Assembly: GCA_963989385.1 (NCBI GenBank)
Contig: OZ022499.1
Span: 34,588,993-34,652,992, forward strand
DNA: 64,000 nt
Reading direction: 5' to 3'
Source: Ctena decussata
Taxonomy: Eukaryota; Mollusca; Bivalvia; Lucinida; Lucinidae
In this document: positions 34,269 to 49,400 of the stretch, in pieces
How the letters are laid out: the number at the start of each line of letters is the position of its first letter
Position numbering within the stretch: position 1 is the stretch's first letter
Position numbers and translations under genes: made by a program
Notes under the pieces: generated by a model
The model's database searches: none
The model's input: the letters and a program-made list of their open reading frames with translations, nothing else
What the model was told of the DNA's origin: nothing

Positions 34269-34321
34269 ATGATCAACAGTCTTCAATAGTTTGTTAATGC
34301 TAATCCGTATCAGACTGGAAC
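34269..34321 (+). other. Probable 5' UTR part of methyltransferase exon 1
   Basis: CTTGCAG at 34262-34268 resembles a splice acceptor, suggesting that the coding exon also carries untranslated sequence joined to an upstream non-coding exon. An ATG at 34269 opens a six-codon upstream frame that ends before the real start. No upstream exon was located. Confidence 0.4.
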
Positions 34322-34460
34322 ATGCAGAGTCATTCCGAGTCTCATTTCTTTGATCCAGAATACTATGTGGATCGCTTCTACAGTGGACATTATGCCAATA
34401 AGCTAGATGAAAAGATATTGACATGGACGAGAGAAAAAAATCATAATATCTTTGCCGAAG
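34322..34460 (+). CDS. Methyltransferase exon 1 (residues 1-46)
   Basis: Starts at the first ATG in the coding frame and ends GCCGAAG before donor GTAATT. It contributes one base to the next codon. It encodes the N-terminal helix region that closes over the active site in solved family members. Confidence 0.88.
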
Positions 34461-37400
34461 GTAATTCTTTTAGTTATACCTTATACCGTATGCAAGAAGC
34501 TTCGGTTTAGAGTGTGAGTGAGTGAACTCGGATTTAACGTCCCACCAACAACGAGGTCATCTGGAGACGGGACGTCGGTTAAAAGTCTCATCCGAAAGAC
34601 CGGAGAAGCGGGGGATCGATCTTGCGACCCCTGGATTGGTAGTCCGGAGTGTTATCCACTATACTACAGCCGCTCCTCTTCGGTTTAGAAAGTGAACATT
34701 AGCATTTTGTTAAAAATAGAAAATAAAATAATACAAGGCGTCTATCTATACTTGTGATAGATTTTAGCTCACCCGAGCAGAAGGCTCAGTTGAGCTTATA
34801 GAAAAGGCTGGGTCCGTCGTTCTTCGTACATCGTCCCTCCTCTACAATTTCAAACAATTTATCCTCTAAAGTCACTAAGAACTTCAAATGCCGCTACGAG
34901 ATACAGGGCAACGAACGTTTATGAAAACGGTTCTGATAAGATGACCAACCTTGTCGCAACGCGCATATACTCTACCACCTATTAAATCTTCTTCTCCAGA
35001 ACAAACAGATCGATGGCCATGAAACTTGACACATAGCATTCGGTACGTCGGTTCATGCACTTTCAAGTTGGTTGAAATTATGAATCTGGACTGATCCTGA
35101 CCTTTTCTACAGGAAGTTCAAGTATAAGGGTGTGAATGGGGTTTACAGATTAGCGAATTTTGGCCGAAAATATTACCAATTAGCGGAAGTAGAGAGGAAA
35201 TTTTACCGGTTAGTGGCGTCGCCTGTGCAAAGTGATTAACGGAATCGGCAGAAAATATACCGAGTGAAAATATTACCGGCTAGCGGCGTCACATGCGGTT
35301 AGCGGTTACCGGAATTGGCGAAAAATCGTTATTAGCCACTCAAGTATGTTTCTTTGTACTCTTATAAGAGAAAACGTTATTGCATTAGTTTTCTTGGAAA
35401 TCTTGTTAAATACTTGGCATAAAAGCTGGTATATGCGGTCAACTAAATTGGTACACAAATATGTTTGAGCACCAGAGGTTAAGCTCATCGTTTGGCTTTT
35501 GACCAAGGTCATTCATATGTCAACCATTTCAAACAGTTATTCAAACTCATTGGGCTGATTTAAACTTGAAGATTTGTTCAAACGGACTGGTTACATTACC
35601 AACATGGCTGCCTAACTCAAGTTGTTACAACTTTAAAACCACTTATTATCAAGATAAAACTATCTATGCTCTTGTCACTTGGTATATTGCACTGGGTACT
35701 CAAGTCTATCTAATAAATACCATGCCTGGCCCTTGACCTGTTAACGGGTTTACGGTGTACTTTTTCTGACTAAAATGGGTCTAGCTTATGTTTTGAAACT
35801 GGACCAAGGCCACACATATTTCAACAATTTCAAAACATCTTTCCTTCTAAAGCCACTAAGCCACCAAGCCGTATGAAGCAAACATTCCTATGAAGCCTTC
35901 ATGGGAAGAGGAAATGAGATATATTTGGATGGTTGTAGGCACATGGCTGTGATGGCAGTCATGCCCGTAGGCGCTGAAACCTAAAATATTTCTTAGTCCT
36001 CGGGACCAAATAGCCGATGACATTGAAACTTAGGAATCATAGATTATCAGATTTGTTCAAATGATGACCCTTGACTGACATTTTACCTTCTTTAAGAACA
36101 TCGTTTCCCTGTGCTTTTGTCTGGGAAAATGCTAGGTTTCTGTAAACGCATTGAAGTCCACGGTGTAATGGTTGAAAGATATAGTGAACTAAATCGTTAT
36201 ATCAATACTTTTAAGTACTAGAGGTAAAGGTTATCCATTATCTGACCTTTGAGCAAGGTCACGCATATTGACGTCTTCTCTACGCCACTGAACCTGTTCT
36301 TTCGAGAACGATGGATGGATGGCTTGCGATTTTACGTCCTTTTCAACAGTATTTCGGTCAAATCAGGACAATGGAAAGGTTATATTGAAAGTTTGTGGGC
36401 AGGCAGACCCCGTTTACAGAATTTGAAAAGATTTCCGTCTCCAGGGGACCAATAGATCAGCAGGCCAGCGCTACCAGATCTCCTATACGTATGGCTCGAA
36501 AATATGATCGAAAGGCTTTGGTCATATGTAAAAAACCTTGATCTATGATCCAGGATAGCTGCCTGCTCATATAATCCGCATAAGCTCACATGAGATACAT
36601 CCTCAACTGTACTCAGCAGTTCAGTCTCATTGCTGTCTTGTTTTATTTAACGGTTGTTAGCTCACCTGAGCACGAAGTGCTCAAGGTGAGCTATTGTGAT
36701 CGAACTTTGTCCGTGGTCCGTCCGTCCGTCCGTCCGGACGTCCGTCCGTCCGTCCGTCGTCAACAATTTCTTCAAACGACATCTCTTCCTAGACCAGTGA
36801 ACCAATTTAAAAATAATTTCACACAAATGTTTCTATAGTAGATTTGTACCAAAATTGCTAAAATAGTTCCGCTCCGCTGAACAAGATGGCCACCAGAGCT
36901 AAAAATAGAAAACCCTTTAAACAACATCTCCTCTCAAGCCAGTGGATGGATTTCAAAATAATTCCACAAAAATATTCAAGTTATGGCCCTGAACCAAAAT
37001 TGCTAAAACGGTTACGCTCCACGGCCGCCAGAGCTAAAAATAGAAATAAAACCAGAGCTAAAAATAGAAATAAAACCAGAGCTAAAAATAGAAATAAATC
37101 TTTAAATGACATAGAGGGCACATTTTTAATCCAATCTTTATGAAACTATATCAGAATGATTATCCCTATATAATCTAGGCCAAGTATGAAATTAGGTCAT
37201 GTCCGGACAAAAACTAGGTCACCAGGTCAAAGCTTAGTAAAACTTATGTACACTCTAGAGGGCACAGTTTTGATTCAATCTTCATAAAATTTTATTAGAA
37301 TGTTTTTCTTTTTAGAATCTAGGCCAGATTTGAAAATGGGTTATGTCGGGTCAAAAACTAGGTCACTAGGTCAAATCTTAGGAAAACCTTGTGAAAACTC

Positions 37401-40400
37401 TAGAGGTCACAGTTTAGGTCCAATCTTCATGAAACTATATCAGAATGATTATCTTCATGAAATTTAGGCCAAGTATGAAACAAGGCCATGTCAGATCAAA
37501 AAATAGGTCACCAGGTCAAATCTTAGTAAAACCTTGTGTACACACTAGAGGGCACAATTTGGATCCAATGTTCGTGAAACTATATCATAATGTTTATCTC
37601 CATGAAATATTGGCCATGTTTTAAACTGGGTCATGTTATATAAAAAACTAGGTCACTAGGTCAAATCTTAGAAAAACCTTGTGTTCACAATAGTGGCTTT
37701 ATTTTGCATTGAGTTTTCATGAAACTATGTCAGAATGTTTATCTTCATGAAATCTAGGCCAAGTTTGAAACTGAATAATGTCAGATCAAAAGTTAGGTCA
37801 CTAGGTCAGATCTTAGAAAAACACTGTGTACACTCTAGAGGGCACAGTTTTGGTCCAATCTTCATGAAACTTTGTCAGAGTTTTTATCTTCACAAAATAT
37901 TGGCCATGTTCTAAACTGGGCCATGTTGTATCAAAAACTAGATCACTAAGTCAAATCTTAGAAAAAAAACTTGTATACACAATAGAGGCTTCATTTTCTA
38001 TTGCATCTTTGTGAAACTTTGTCACAATGTTTATCTCCATGAAAAGAAGTTTGAAACTGGAATATGCTGGGTCAATAACAAGTTCACTAGGTCAAATCTT
38101 AGGAAAACATTGTGTACACTCTAGAGGGCACAGTTTTGATTCAATCTTCATGAAACTTTGTCAGAATAATAGATTGGAAAGTGCAGAATTGCTCCAATAG
38201 AATCATCATCAAATAGGTGATCTCCCATGTTATATCATCATAACTCAGGTGAGCGATTTAGGTCCATCATGGACCTCTTGTTGTTTTTGTCTTCTGTTTG
38301 GTGTCAAAAATACCGAGAAACGAAAAGAGTTGACAAGGTATTGGTCGGTCTGACGGTAAAGTTGTATTTAAACCGGAAATAATAAGGAAACTGTATGAAG
38401 TTCACCATTCTGTAGCAGATATATGATCATATATTTCAGCTTTTTACATAAAAAGTTATCTCAATGAGTCCATTTAGTACAAGAATGGATAAAAGCAATA
38501 ATCAATTCTAATGTATCTAACTTATTGTTAGGAAATCTCCTTTTTAACAATTTACGGAAACGCCTCAGTCATCCAAATAGACTGGAAAATATAAACTTCA
38601 TTATGCTGGAGTACGAGGGGGCTTTTAAAGGTGATTGCATACGTCTCCATATTTTTCCGCATTTTGGAAAGAGGGTGGCTCTTGGGGTCTAGTATTGGTA
38701 TCCTACAAGTAGAGTTTTCAGCCCACCTACCGATAAAAGAGTCTATTATTAAAGGAAAGAATTGGCCCCAAGGAGAGCAAAGTATTTCCTTTAAGTGTTA
38801 GACATGGTCTTGCACCTATTCAAAATTACTGAGAGCATGTGCATATTCATCTACCTTTTGGTCATGCACTTGAAAATGGGCAAAGTTAATGTCTGCTCAC
38901 AGTACCCAGTAGTCAGGTTTTGGACGACCTATCAGTCAGTAAACACTGAACAGGACACAAAAGACACTATATAGTAAGTAAATGCGCACATTTTTGGACA
39001 TCCGAGAAACCTCAGTGTAGCAGTACATAGTACGACTCAAAAAGATGTGTATATAGAGAAATCCGCACCTTTTTTACATCTGAATAGAAAAAAAACGAGT
39101 ACCACACGACTATATCGTATTCGAGCTGTTCTGTTTTGTTTCAGGCAAGTATAGAGGAAAACGTCTTTTAGATGTGGGATCTGGACCAGTTGCATATACA
39201 GTCATCACCGCGTCCAAGTATTTTGATGAGGTTTATGTATCAGATCTTTCTGAAGCAAACGTTGAATACTTTCGGAAATGGATAAGAGGGGAATCGGAAC
39301 ACATGGCGTATCTGATGAAACAGTATGCTGCAATGGAAGGAAAAGGGTATTTAGTCTGTTTTTTTTTTCTTTAAAAATATTGCGTCCCGTGACCAATCTT
39401 TGTTATTTATTAATGAAGTGTTTGTTATTTTATTTGTTTTTGTATTCGCCCTGTTGTAAGTCCAAAATCTGCTACAAGTGGTTTAACCCGTAGGTGAGAC
39501 GTAGATATATAGGTCGACTGTAAAACGTGGATAGATCAACTGTAATTCAGTAACACAGTAATCCTCGGTTTGCTGTAAGTCAGTAGACGGAGGACTTATA
39601 ACTGAGCCGATACGAAAATACTTGATTCATGGCATTTTCCTAATGAAGAGTCTCGACGTCGCATCTGAGAGTGTAATAAAGCCACGCATTAAATTCGATA
39701 ATAAACTAGTGAATTAAATATGCAAACTACGTCGTACCGTTATGCGTTGACGTCCATAAAACGTTGCGTTTTCTAATGGCGAAATTGTAACGTTTTAGTG
39801 CAAAATTTGCTCATAAAATACAATTTTAGTGTCATATGATAAATAAAATCTTGCATTCGTGCTCCTGTATTATTGAATTTATTCAAATCGTTGAGGAAAA
39901 CCGATAAGATGCTCGGCATAGCCTCGCATCTTAACTTTTTCCCAACACGTTTAATAAACTCAATAATACAGGAGCACTCATGTAAGATCCTCTATTACCA
40001 TAGCTTATATCATCCTAATTGTTTTTGTCACAAACATAAAGTTTGACCGTGCATTTTCGTATATAACTAGTTTACAATAAACATACTGGCATTAAAATTG
40101 AAATGATTTGACTGATAGCACGTTTACTTTGCTACAGACATGCATTACAGCAATAAATGAGGACACCTGACTCTCTGGAAACATTCCATGGGGAACTTAA
40201 TCCTTCAATACGGCGGAAATTACCGATAGCGACTTACGGATTTATCCGAGAGTCTACCTATTCAAATCCTGTCGAGTTTATATGCAATTACATTGGACTA
40301 TAATGTAAAATGTGAAATTAAATACATTAATGATATTACGACAGTTTTTTTTAAATAAGTTATAGTCATAAACTTTAGTCTTTGTTCGTTAATATGGTGC

Positions 40401-43400
40401 TAATATACAAATTAACTCCATGTTTTGATTCTTCCATCGGCTTTTGAAGTTCGAAGCTTCAATCAAGAATAATGTCGAAAATGCCTAAGAAGCTATGTTC
40501 AGCCTAAAATTTGAAAATGATCGGATTTTCTATAAAACTTTTATAAGTTATGATCATCGAGAGATTTTTACATGGTTTACATTGATGTAATTCATTGTAA
40601 AATAAGTATACTATAAGTTTATCCATGGATCTCTAAACATACAGAAAGTCGCGTTTCGAAACAATCTCGCTCATAATTGTGTCTCAAATAGGAAGTCAAA
40701 ATCCGCCTATATTGCGCAAAGCCTTACACCACATCATTTCTTGGTATTTGTATTTTGTTTATGTATTTCATGTGTGCTTTTATGATCTAATTAAGAAAGG
40801 AAGAATATTTATAAAGTCTGATTAAGAAAGAAAGACGGAAAGGAAGAGAGAATAAAAGAGAAAGAAGTCACGTAACTCCTACACATGATCATTAAACATA
40901 AAAGGACGATTAATCGACTAATTGTAGTTTAAAGAAAATCCCATGATAAGCTAAAAGAAAAATGAAAAAAAAACTTGTGAACAAATAATTACTATTTTAT
41001 GGTAATGTTCATTCAATCTATTAATATTTTTATATAATTGCTAATGTTTGTGCTAACAGATTTGATTGAAATTTATTTGAGTGTGGTGGGGCGTATTTAT
41101 CAGAGAAACTGAAATATGTTGTGTCTATCCCGGGGAAGGATCTTAGAATCCTCAGAATCGTATTTTTTATTGACTGACAGATAATCGATTACAGTACTTA
41201 GCGCGCATTGAAGACATAAGCTCCAACTGCTCTTTTTAACGCAAAATTGATAAGTCAATCACTCCATTTTAATTTTAATGACCGATGCTAGGGGCGTACG
41301 CATCTTGTAAAATATATTATTGTAATATGAAAAGTCAACATAAACCGGAGAACCGAATTTCGTTCATATAAGTGTACCATGTTTCCAATAGCATCTTTAA
41401 TAGATATAGATTTAATTGACTTCACGGCAGCTGGTGTTAAGTACCGTGTGGCGGTGTTTTACAGTTTCCCCGTACTTCACGACGGTATAGAATGTAACTC
41501 TTTTTATTACATTTGATATCATTTAACCCATTCTGAATACTTTGAAAATCGATTACCCCTAAACTCGACGTTAGAGCGCAGGTGCAGTCTTGCAACCTTC
41601 ACTAAACAGAGAATTAAAATATTTTAAATGAACTATAGGTTTGAGAAAGTCACACTTTTCTATTGTATATTTCATGCAGCATCAGACTTATAACTCGAAC
41701 TGAGCATTGTATACACTGTATGCCACGCTCCTCTCGAATTATAAGTGAGATTACGACATTGAACTGTTACCACAGCAACTATGGAGTCATTAACAGTTGT
41801 GCTTAGTGCCTTGGCAAAATTGACGTCTCCATGACGGCACTTTTACATTAATGTGAACTCTTAATTACTATGGTAACAGATTTATGGCGTCATTGGTATC
41901 GGAGCATGGCATACAGTGCATGTCATGCTCCGCTATTTTTTTTCAATGACATTACAAACTGAAATTCTTTCAACAGAAACTTTAGGATTTCTAAAAAAAT
42001 ATTCTCAAGTTATTCAATTTTGTGTTATTATTTCTTTTATACTTTTCAATGAGTTATAGAGATTTCTTGAATAAATCGAAACTGATAATCTAACTGTTTC
42101 AAACAGTGAAATTATCACTTTCGATTTCACTGCTTTCAAAATTATGTTTTTTGTGAAATAGTCTCGTGTATCTGTTGATAAATTGACTAACCCTTATCCG
42201 GTCTGACACAGAAAACGTCACGCATGTTTGCACGTCATTAAGACGATAATGACGTCACTGAACGCGCCAACGTAACATGTTAGCGCACGCGACGCCAGAC
42301 CGCCTTAGTCTCTGGTAGGCATTCTTTCTTAGCAAATTTCTTGAGATCCGTTTATCAAAATGAAATGGTAAGCTATTCTTCAGTTGCAAACTTTGTTCAC
42401 AACCAATATCATACCCAGTAAACACGCTGGAAGCATCAACTATGGCGAAAAAACGGCTAGAAAAAAGGTTGTGTCTCTGTCGTGAGGTCTAACGCATTGG
42501 AATAACCTAAATTAGTGCATTTTTAAAGCATAAAAAAAAACAAAAAAAAAAAACAAACAAAAAAACAAACAAACAGAAAATTTGACTATTTCAGTGTAAG
42601 ATCGATTTTTATTTCACTTATGAACACCAAAAGTGGTATTTTAACTCGTGGCTTCGTTGGTGTTCATTGGGTGAAATAAAAATTGATCTCACACCGAAAA
42701 GGTCAAATATCCTCTATTTAATTCCGGGTTACTACTGTTATATGATAAGACTCAATAAAACCGAGACTCCGATTGTTGTTCTTATATGTGATTTCGTTTT
42801 CCATGGACACCATTTGTCATTTTTTTCACTTTTTTTTTCACAGAATTTATCGAGAAAATAAATGGTGACACTTTATGTCTATAATGAGTAATAAGTGAGA
42901 CATTAGCTCTGAAAGAACAGGTGTGTATCAGTAGAGACACTGGCTATTCATACCCGCGTGTTGTTAACACTCTTTGTCTATTTAAAAATGTTTTGCAGCT
43001 TTCAGCCAAATCCAAGTCATTATCTTAAGTGAGGGAATAATAATATAACCAAGGCTAAACCAAGGCTGCAACAGCTGGAAAATGACAGCAGCTGGCATTA
43101 GCCAATCAAAATCAAGGTCGCTCACATTGGGCCTAGGTCAGTCTGTATTAACATGAAGTCGCTCGTATTAAGCTGAACCTGCATTGCCAACAGTATGACA
43201 CAGGTTACCTTTTCCATGTCATAACTTTATTAATGACTATTTGCACTTGCCACTGACTTCCCGTTGGTAAACCTTTTAGAGCAACTGGCCTCATACACCG
43301 ATGAACGATAATTGATCATGTGACGTTGCCGTCAAGCGACATCTAAGGTAAACAAACGTCTCGATTGGTCCACGTGACGTTTGATTGACGCCACGCCATG

Positions 43401-46400
43401 TTATGGCGACTGCTGTTTTAACGTAATGGCCGGATATGTCGTAACTATCTTTTTTCGACGCATATACATGTATTGCATATTCTACATTAAATAACGAAAA
43501 CAGCACAAAATGGTTAAACATAAGAATATATAAAATTTGATTTTCCAGCGTTCATCGTGTGTAGATGCCGGTGGTCGTCGCTACAATTCTACAAAAAACA
43601 CTTCTCACTTCGTGGAAATTTAGCTCCACCCACTGGCCTCATCACACGATGAACGCTGAAAAATCAAATTTCAATTCTTAAATAAATAACATTACAGCTA
43701 ATAGGGAAACACACGCCTTATTGCTAAAAGTCCTGGTGAAAATAGAAAATAGAGTTCTTCTTATAGCCGATTTTGTTGTAAATAAGTATTGAAAAGTTAG
43801 ATATTTTGGAAGCAATGAATACAGCAACAACCAGGGCCCGAGGTAATAAAACTTTTTTCATGCTCAGCTGAGTTGAGCATGAAATTTTGCCTGCTAATAA
43901 ATAGCAAATTACTGATAAGTACGGTTGTTTTCTTGCTCAGTTTGGCTGAGTATGAAATTTTCTCTGCTTATGAATATGAAAATGCCAACATTAGTTGGCA
44001 TTTTCATATTTAGCAGCAGAGAAAATTTCATGCTCAGCTGAGTTGAGCACGAAAAAAGATTTATAACCTCGGGGCCAGTTTAGCCTCTAAAATACTTCCA
44101 TATAAATAACCATGGTAAAGGTTTGAAATTAATATGCACACCCATTGCATTAAAATTTGTCCTGGTTTCTCTGGCTTGACAAATATGCTACATGCACTAT
44201 GTATATTGCACAATTTAGAATTAACTGTTTTGAGTAGCATATTAACATGTCATATGTTACGAGCGTTATTTGTTACATATTTTAAGATATGTGTATTACT
44301 TCTTTTTCCATTATTTGTGCACTATCAAAGGTCAAGGCTGTAAACCTTGTGCCTTCATATTTAGTAATCTTTAATGTCTATTAAATTTTCAGCGTCCCAT
44401 GGGAAGAGAAGAATAACCAAGTGCGAAAGAAAATTAAAAACGCAGTAATTTTAGACATGCACAATACCGATATGCTATCAGGGACGGTGATAGATGGATT
44501 GCTGTTTGACGCAATAACGGCATGCTTGTGTATGGGGGCGGCTAACCCGGACGGCATTGATAGCTTCATTCTATCTCTGAAAAATTTCAGGTATTTGATC
44601 TTACATAAACAATAATATATTAAGCATTTAATAAGAACATGTTCAAAGTAAATCAATTTCATATGAAATATAAAAGGACTATTCAAAGTTTAGTTAAGCG
44701 ATGCTTCTGTATTTTCGACATGCTGTGTATATCCCAACCGTTAAGAGAGAATAACAGACAAACTTCGATTTAGTCGTCTCATGGTTTGTATGCTCTGTCC
44801 ATTGCCTGTAATAACTTTACAATAATACCATCTCTTATGAATAAATCTATAAAAGCTTGTGCGTAAGCGGACAAGAACTACAATAATCTATTAACAAAGG
44901 GGCATAATTCCGTAGAAAATGAAATGGAGTTAAGTTTATTGTTTTGATCATGCTTTTTTACTATACCATGTCACATGAAACTATCCTCGACTATTTTAAC
45001 GTTACGGGGCAAACACAATTTTATGCTAAGATTTTCTGTAAATACCTATCAAGGGCTTTAAAGCTGATACAATTTCCATGCTCAAATATACAAAAAATGC
45101 ATAACTCTCTAAAAATTGAATAATGAGTAGCGCTTCTTATTTACAGCACATTGTCTGATAATGTTTTATATTTGTGTCGAGTTTAGTTTATATTTTTAAG
45201 TGTTTGAAAGATAATGAGCAAAGACAATGTGTTCAATGAGTATTACAAAGGGAATAATTCCATGAAAAATTAAACTGAACTTAACGTAATTTCATTCTTT
45301 TTATGTTGCCAAATACGTTTTCTTTTTCTGTTGTGGAAGAATGCTATGACTCCGTGTGTCAGGGTGATTGTCCTTGTAAAATATATGAAATGAACTCAGT
45401 AGGTATCCATCACTGGATCCTTGTTGAGTCCAAGTTTATTAATCCATAAGTCTACGACTCCGTAGGGTCCACACCAGACCCATGTAAAATGCACGTAACA
45501 TGTTTCGAACGACAGGATTATACATATTTCAGCTGTGCTATAAATAACTTACGGCTGCTAAAATGCCAAATTAATTTTAATTAGATACCATAATTCATAT
45601 ATTGGCTTCCCGTCATCTGTTCATCACTTTTTTTAGACGGGGGCAGAATCGAGAAAGAAAAGTTACGCTAAACGTTTTAGGTACAAGCTGGCAAAGGTCT
45701 TATTTTAAAGGATATCAAATTCCTTACAAGACCTCGTATAATGACATGCAACTAAGGCAGCGAATATATACAGACCCCCAAAAAATTATAAGGTCGAAAG
45801 TTTCTTCTAAATGATCAAGAACACCCTTGTAAATAGCAAATTTTGTGCCCTCGAATGCATAATATGATGCTTCACGTGGTGGCATTTTCATATATACAAA
45901 TAATGCTCCTATTCAGATATCTGTGTTTTGGGTCAATGTTCAAAGATAAATCACCTCGAACGTTACTACCATCACAAATGAATGAAAAATTCCTTATCTT
46001 ATTAACCTTAAGTGATTTATAGGTAATTTATAAGACTGGTGTGTAAAAATGCATATAAACATTTATTAATACATGTTAAAGAATTTTACTCTGGGAATTT
46101 CTGAGATACATGAAATGGATCTGAAATAGGGTCTGATTACCCCACCCACTTTCTTACACTGGAAATAAATTGTAAAGCCTTCTTCATAAAAATGATATGT
46201 TTCCATTTCTGATGAAATTTTATGCACAAAACACTTTAACATGGGGATAGATTTAAACATTAGTACACAGTTTGTACACTGGAAAGGCCGTTACCATGGT
46301 AACCATGGAATACTCATGCATTATACCTTTTAAGCATTATACAATGATCCTTTAGCCAATCAGTTTTGATACAACTTTGAAGGCCGTTTTGATCATTTGG

Positions 46401-49400
46401 TAGTCTGACTTCAGACACTTTACAATCAATAATTTACTTATGATGAAACTATTAAATACCGGGGTTGTATTGCCTCAGAGAACTAAGTTTAGATAAAAAA
46501 TATTATGGATATCAATTTAAGAGGCATTGACAGTTTTAGCTGAACAAAATTAATGCAGATAATGTAACGCATCTCTTCATTTCCTAAAGTATGAATAAGC
46601 AAAAACATATCTGGAGAATATGCATACCTGTGTTTATCAATGTTTAATACATATGCAACGGGGTCTAAACACCCCGCCCACTTACTCAAATACTTTAAAA
46701 TAGAATTATGAATATTTAGTTTGACATGCAAAGTACTATCATTATATTAGCCGCTTTGTATACTTTTTTGTGTAAATATGAGATTTACTTTTGTTTAACA
46801 ACCCGAACATTTATACGCATAGGCGAAATTTGGGTTCAGCATTTTGCTTGTTGTCCGGCCATTACCATTCATGAAACATCTTTTTGTTGGAAATTTTCTG
46901 TATGGCAAATTTTAAGTTGTTACGACGTAAAAGGTATATTTTGTAGAAGACCCCTAAAAAACCTTGCCTGTATTTTTGTCACAATATATGCAATGAGATA
47001 CCTGTAGCAGTAAATGACAATTTTCATTTTTAAACGCAGTTTGCGAAAACGGGATTTGTTATGCTAAGGCGCTGGCGTTCGTCCGTCATTGACGTTTGGT
47101 TTCCGGATAACTCGTTTTACAGTTTAATCTGATCGAGCTGAAACTTTGTAGATAGTAAGACTATGTAATGGACCAGCATTTATTGGATTTACAGCTCTTA
47201 GATTTGTTTAGCAGGTTCGTTCCTGGATAAATTCTCTTACAGTTTTTATCCAATATCAAGTTTAAATTTTGTACATAATCAAGCTATGATGTGGAGTAGC
47301 TCATGTTGTTTGGCGGTTACGCTTCGATGATTTTTAGCAGTTACATCTTTTTGAAAACAAAATGACTATGGCAGTTAATAAGGTTATTCTTGTGCATTCC
47401 ATTACTAGGTTACTCTTTGGCATATAATAATGAAGCTTGGGTTTAGACAGTGTGTCTCATACAAGAATTGTTGCTCCAATTTACTTACTTTCGGAGTTAC
47501 ATCCCTTTTATTATTTTCTAAACTACTTTTGTACTCCCCATAACTAAGTAACCGTTTGGAAGTCATAATGAAACTTGACAGCAATGTATGTGAGATTAAG
47601 ACGATGTCACTTGTAACAATGATTGCTTTGCCTCACTTATTTTTGGAATAGGTAACGTTCCTTTGACTAATTTCTAAGTCTGCTCTTCTGCAAGCCATAA
47701 GAAGGTAACTGTATGGAACATCTTTTTGAAAGTTTATAGAAATGTGTATAAGGTTGAATTGGTGTGTCACATATAAAAATGCTTTCTCTTCTTTATGTGT
47801 GGAGTTATATCCCTTTGCCTAGTTTTAAGGCTATTCTCGTGGGCACCATAAATACGTAACCTTTTGGTATATCTTGGTGAAACTTGGGTGAAATAGGCTC
47901 AAAGAGTATGTCGCATTTAAGAATACTTGCTCCTCCTTCAGTATTTACCCCTGACATACGAAGTATGTCAGGGGGTATATAGCTTTTGTCATTTTGCCAT
48001 TCGTCCGTTTGTTAGTTCGTTCATCCGTCCATTTGTCAACTTTACGTCAAAGTTTTGCATTAAACCTTTTTGGGTTGCTCATATCTCTGTAACTACACAT
48101 CAGATTCTTTTCATAATTGGTTCATGGTATGTCTGTAGTATTACCTTTGATGTGAATTAGCTAAGCCCCTGGGTCAGGTCCCAGGGTGGGGCCAGGGCTC
48201 AATAATTAGGACTTAACCATTTTCATTATGTCAGAGTTTTACGTTAAACCTTTCTGATTGCTTATATCTATGTAACTGCATTGAAGATTCCTTCCATATT
48301 TGGTTCATGATATCTCTACATCATTATTTTCCTTATGGACTGCCTAAGTTGCAGGGTCAGGCTCATGGGTGGGGCCAGGGGTCAATAACTTTGGCTTAGC
48401 CATATGCTATAGTTTTTTGGCGTATAGTTCCAAAATACTTCAGTGGAGCCTAATGATACATGACCAGGTATATTTCATACTGAATTACATCATCTGGTTG
48501 CTGCTGCTGTCCTAAGGTCAAGGTCACAGACTTAGAATGTTGTACACGTATGACATTTGCATTGAAGGTGTGTTTTAAAGTATACTTTCATTAGGCGGTG
48601 GCACTGGTCGCGGGTATACGTGAGCCCCTGCTCACTTGCTCTAGTTTTTGGAGTTACATCTCTTCGATCACCTGTGAACACAGTATCACCGGGCGGAAGT
48701 CTTCCTAGAAGAAGTCAGCGGCCGGTATAGAACTCCAACTTGAGTTCTACAGTAATATGTCGAGCGAGCCTTGCTTGCTCATCTAGATTTCAGCGATCAT
48801 TGTACCGGTAGGTAGGGATAGGCCCAATAATCTTTAACCTTTGAGTTTTGTTATTTTTATGAATTTATTTATTTTTTGTTATATTGTTTTAGGTGCAGAT
48901 CCTGTCGGCGTCGGCGTCTGCATAGATTCTTATCTGCACTCTATCTCCCGAAGGGATAAGTGGATTTTGACCAAACTTGCATAGATACATTTCTGGGAAA
49001 GGGGGGAATCTGATTAGATTTTGGTGACCTTGACCCCTTTATCAAGGTCACAGGAGGTCAAAGAATGTTGAAAAATCACTGGTTTGCTCTTCTCCAGAAT
49101 GGATGGATGGATTTAAACCAAACTTGCATATTTATATTATTGGGAGATGGAAAAGAACGGATTTGATTTTGGTGACCTTGATTCCACTCTCAAGGTTGCA
49201 AGAGGTCTAAAAATGTTGAAAATGCTTTGTCTGCCCTCTGTCTCCTGAATGGATGAGTGTATTTAAACCAAACTACTTTCACAGATACTTAACTGAGAGA
49301 TGCAAAAAAAACTGGTTCTATTCAAGTGACCATGACCCTATTTTAAAGGTGACAGGAGGTCAATGTTAAAAAATGGCTTGTCTGCACCATAAATCCTAAA

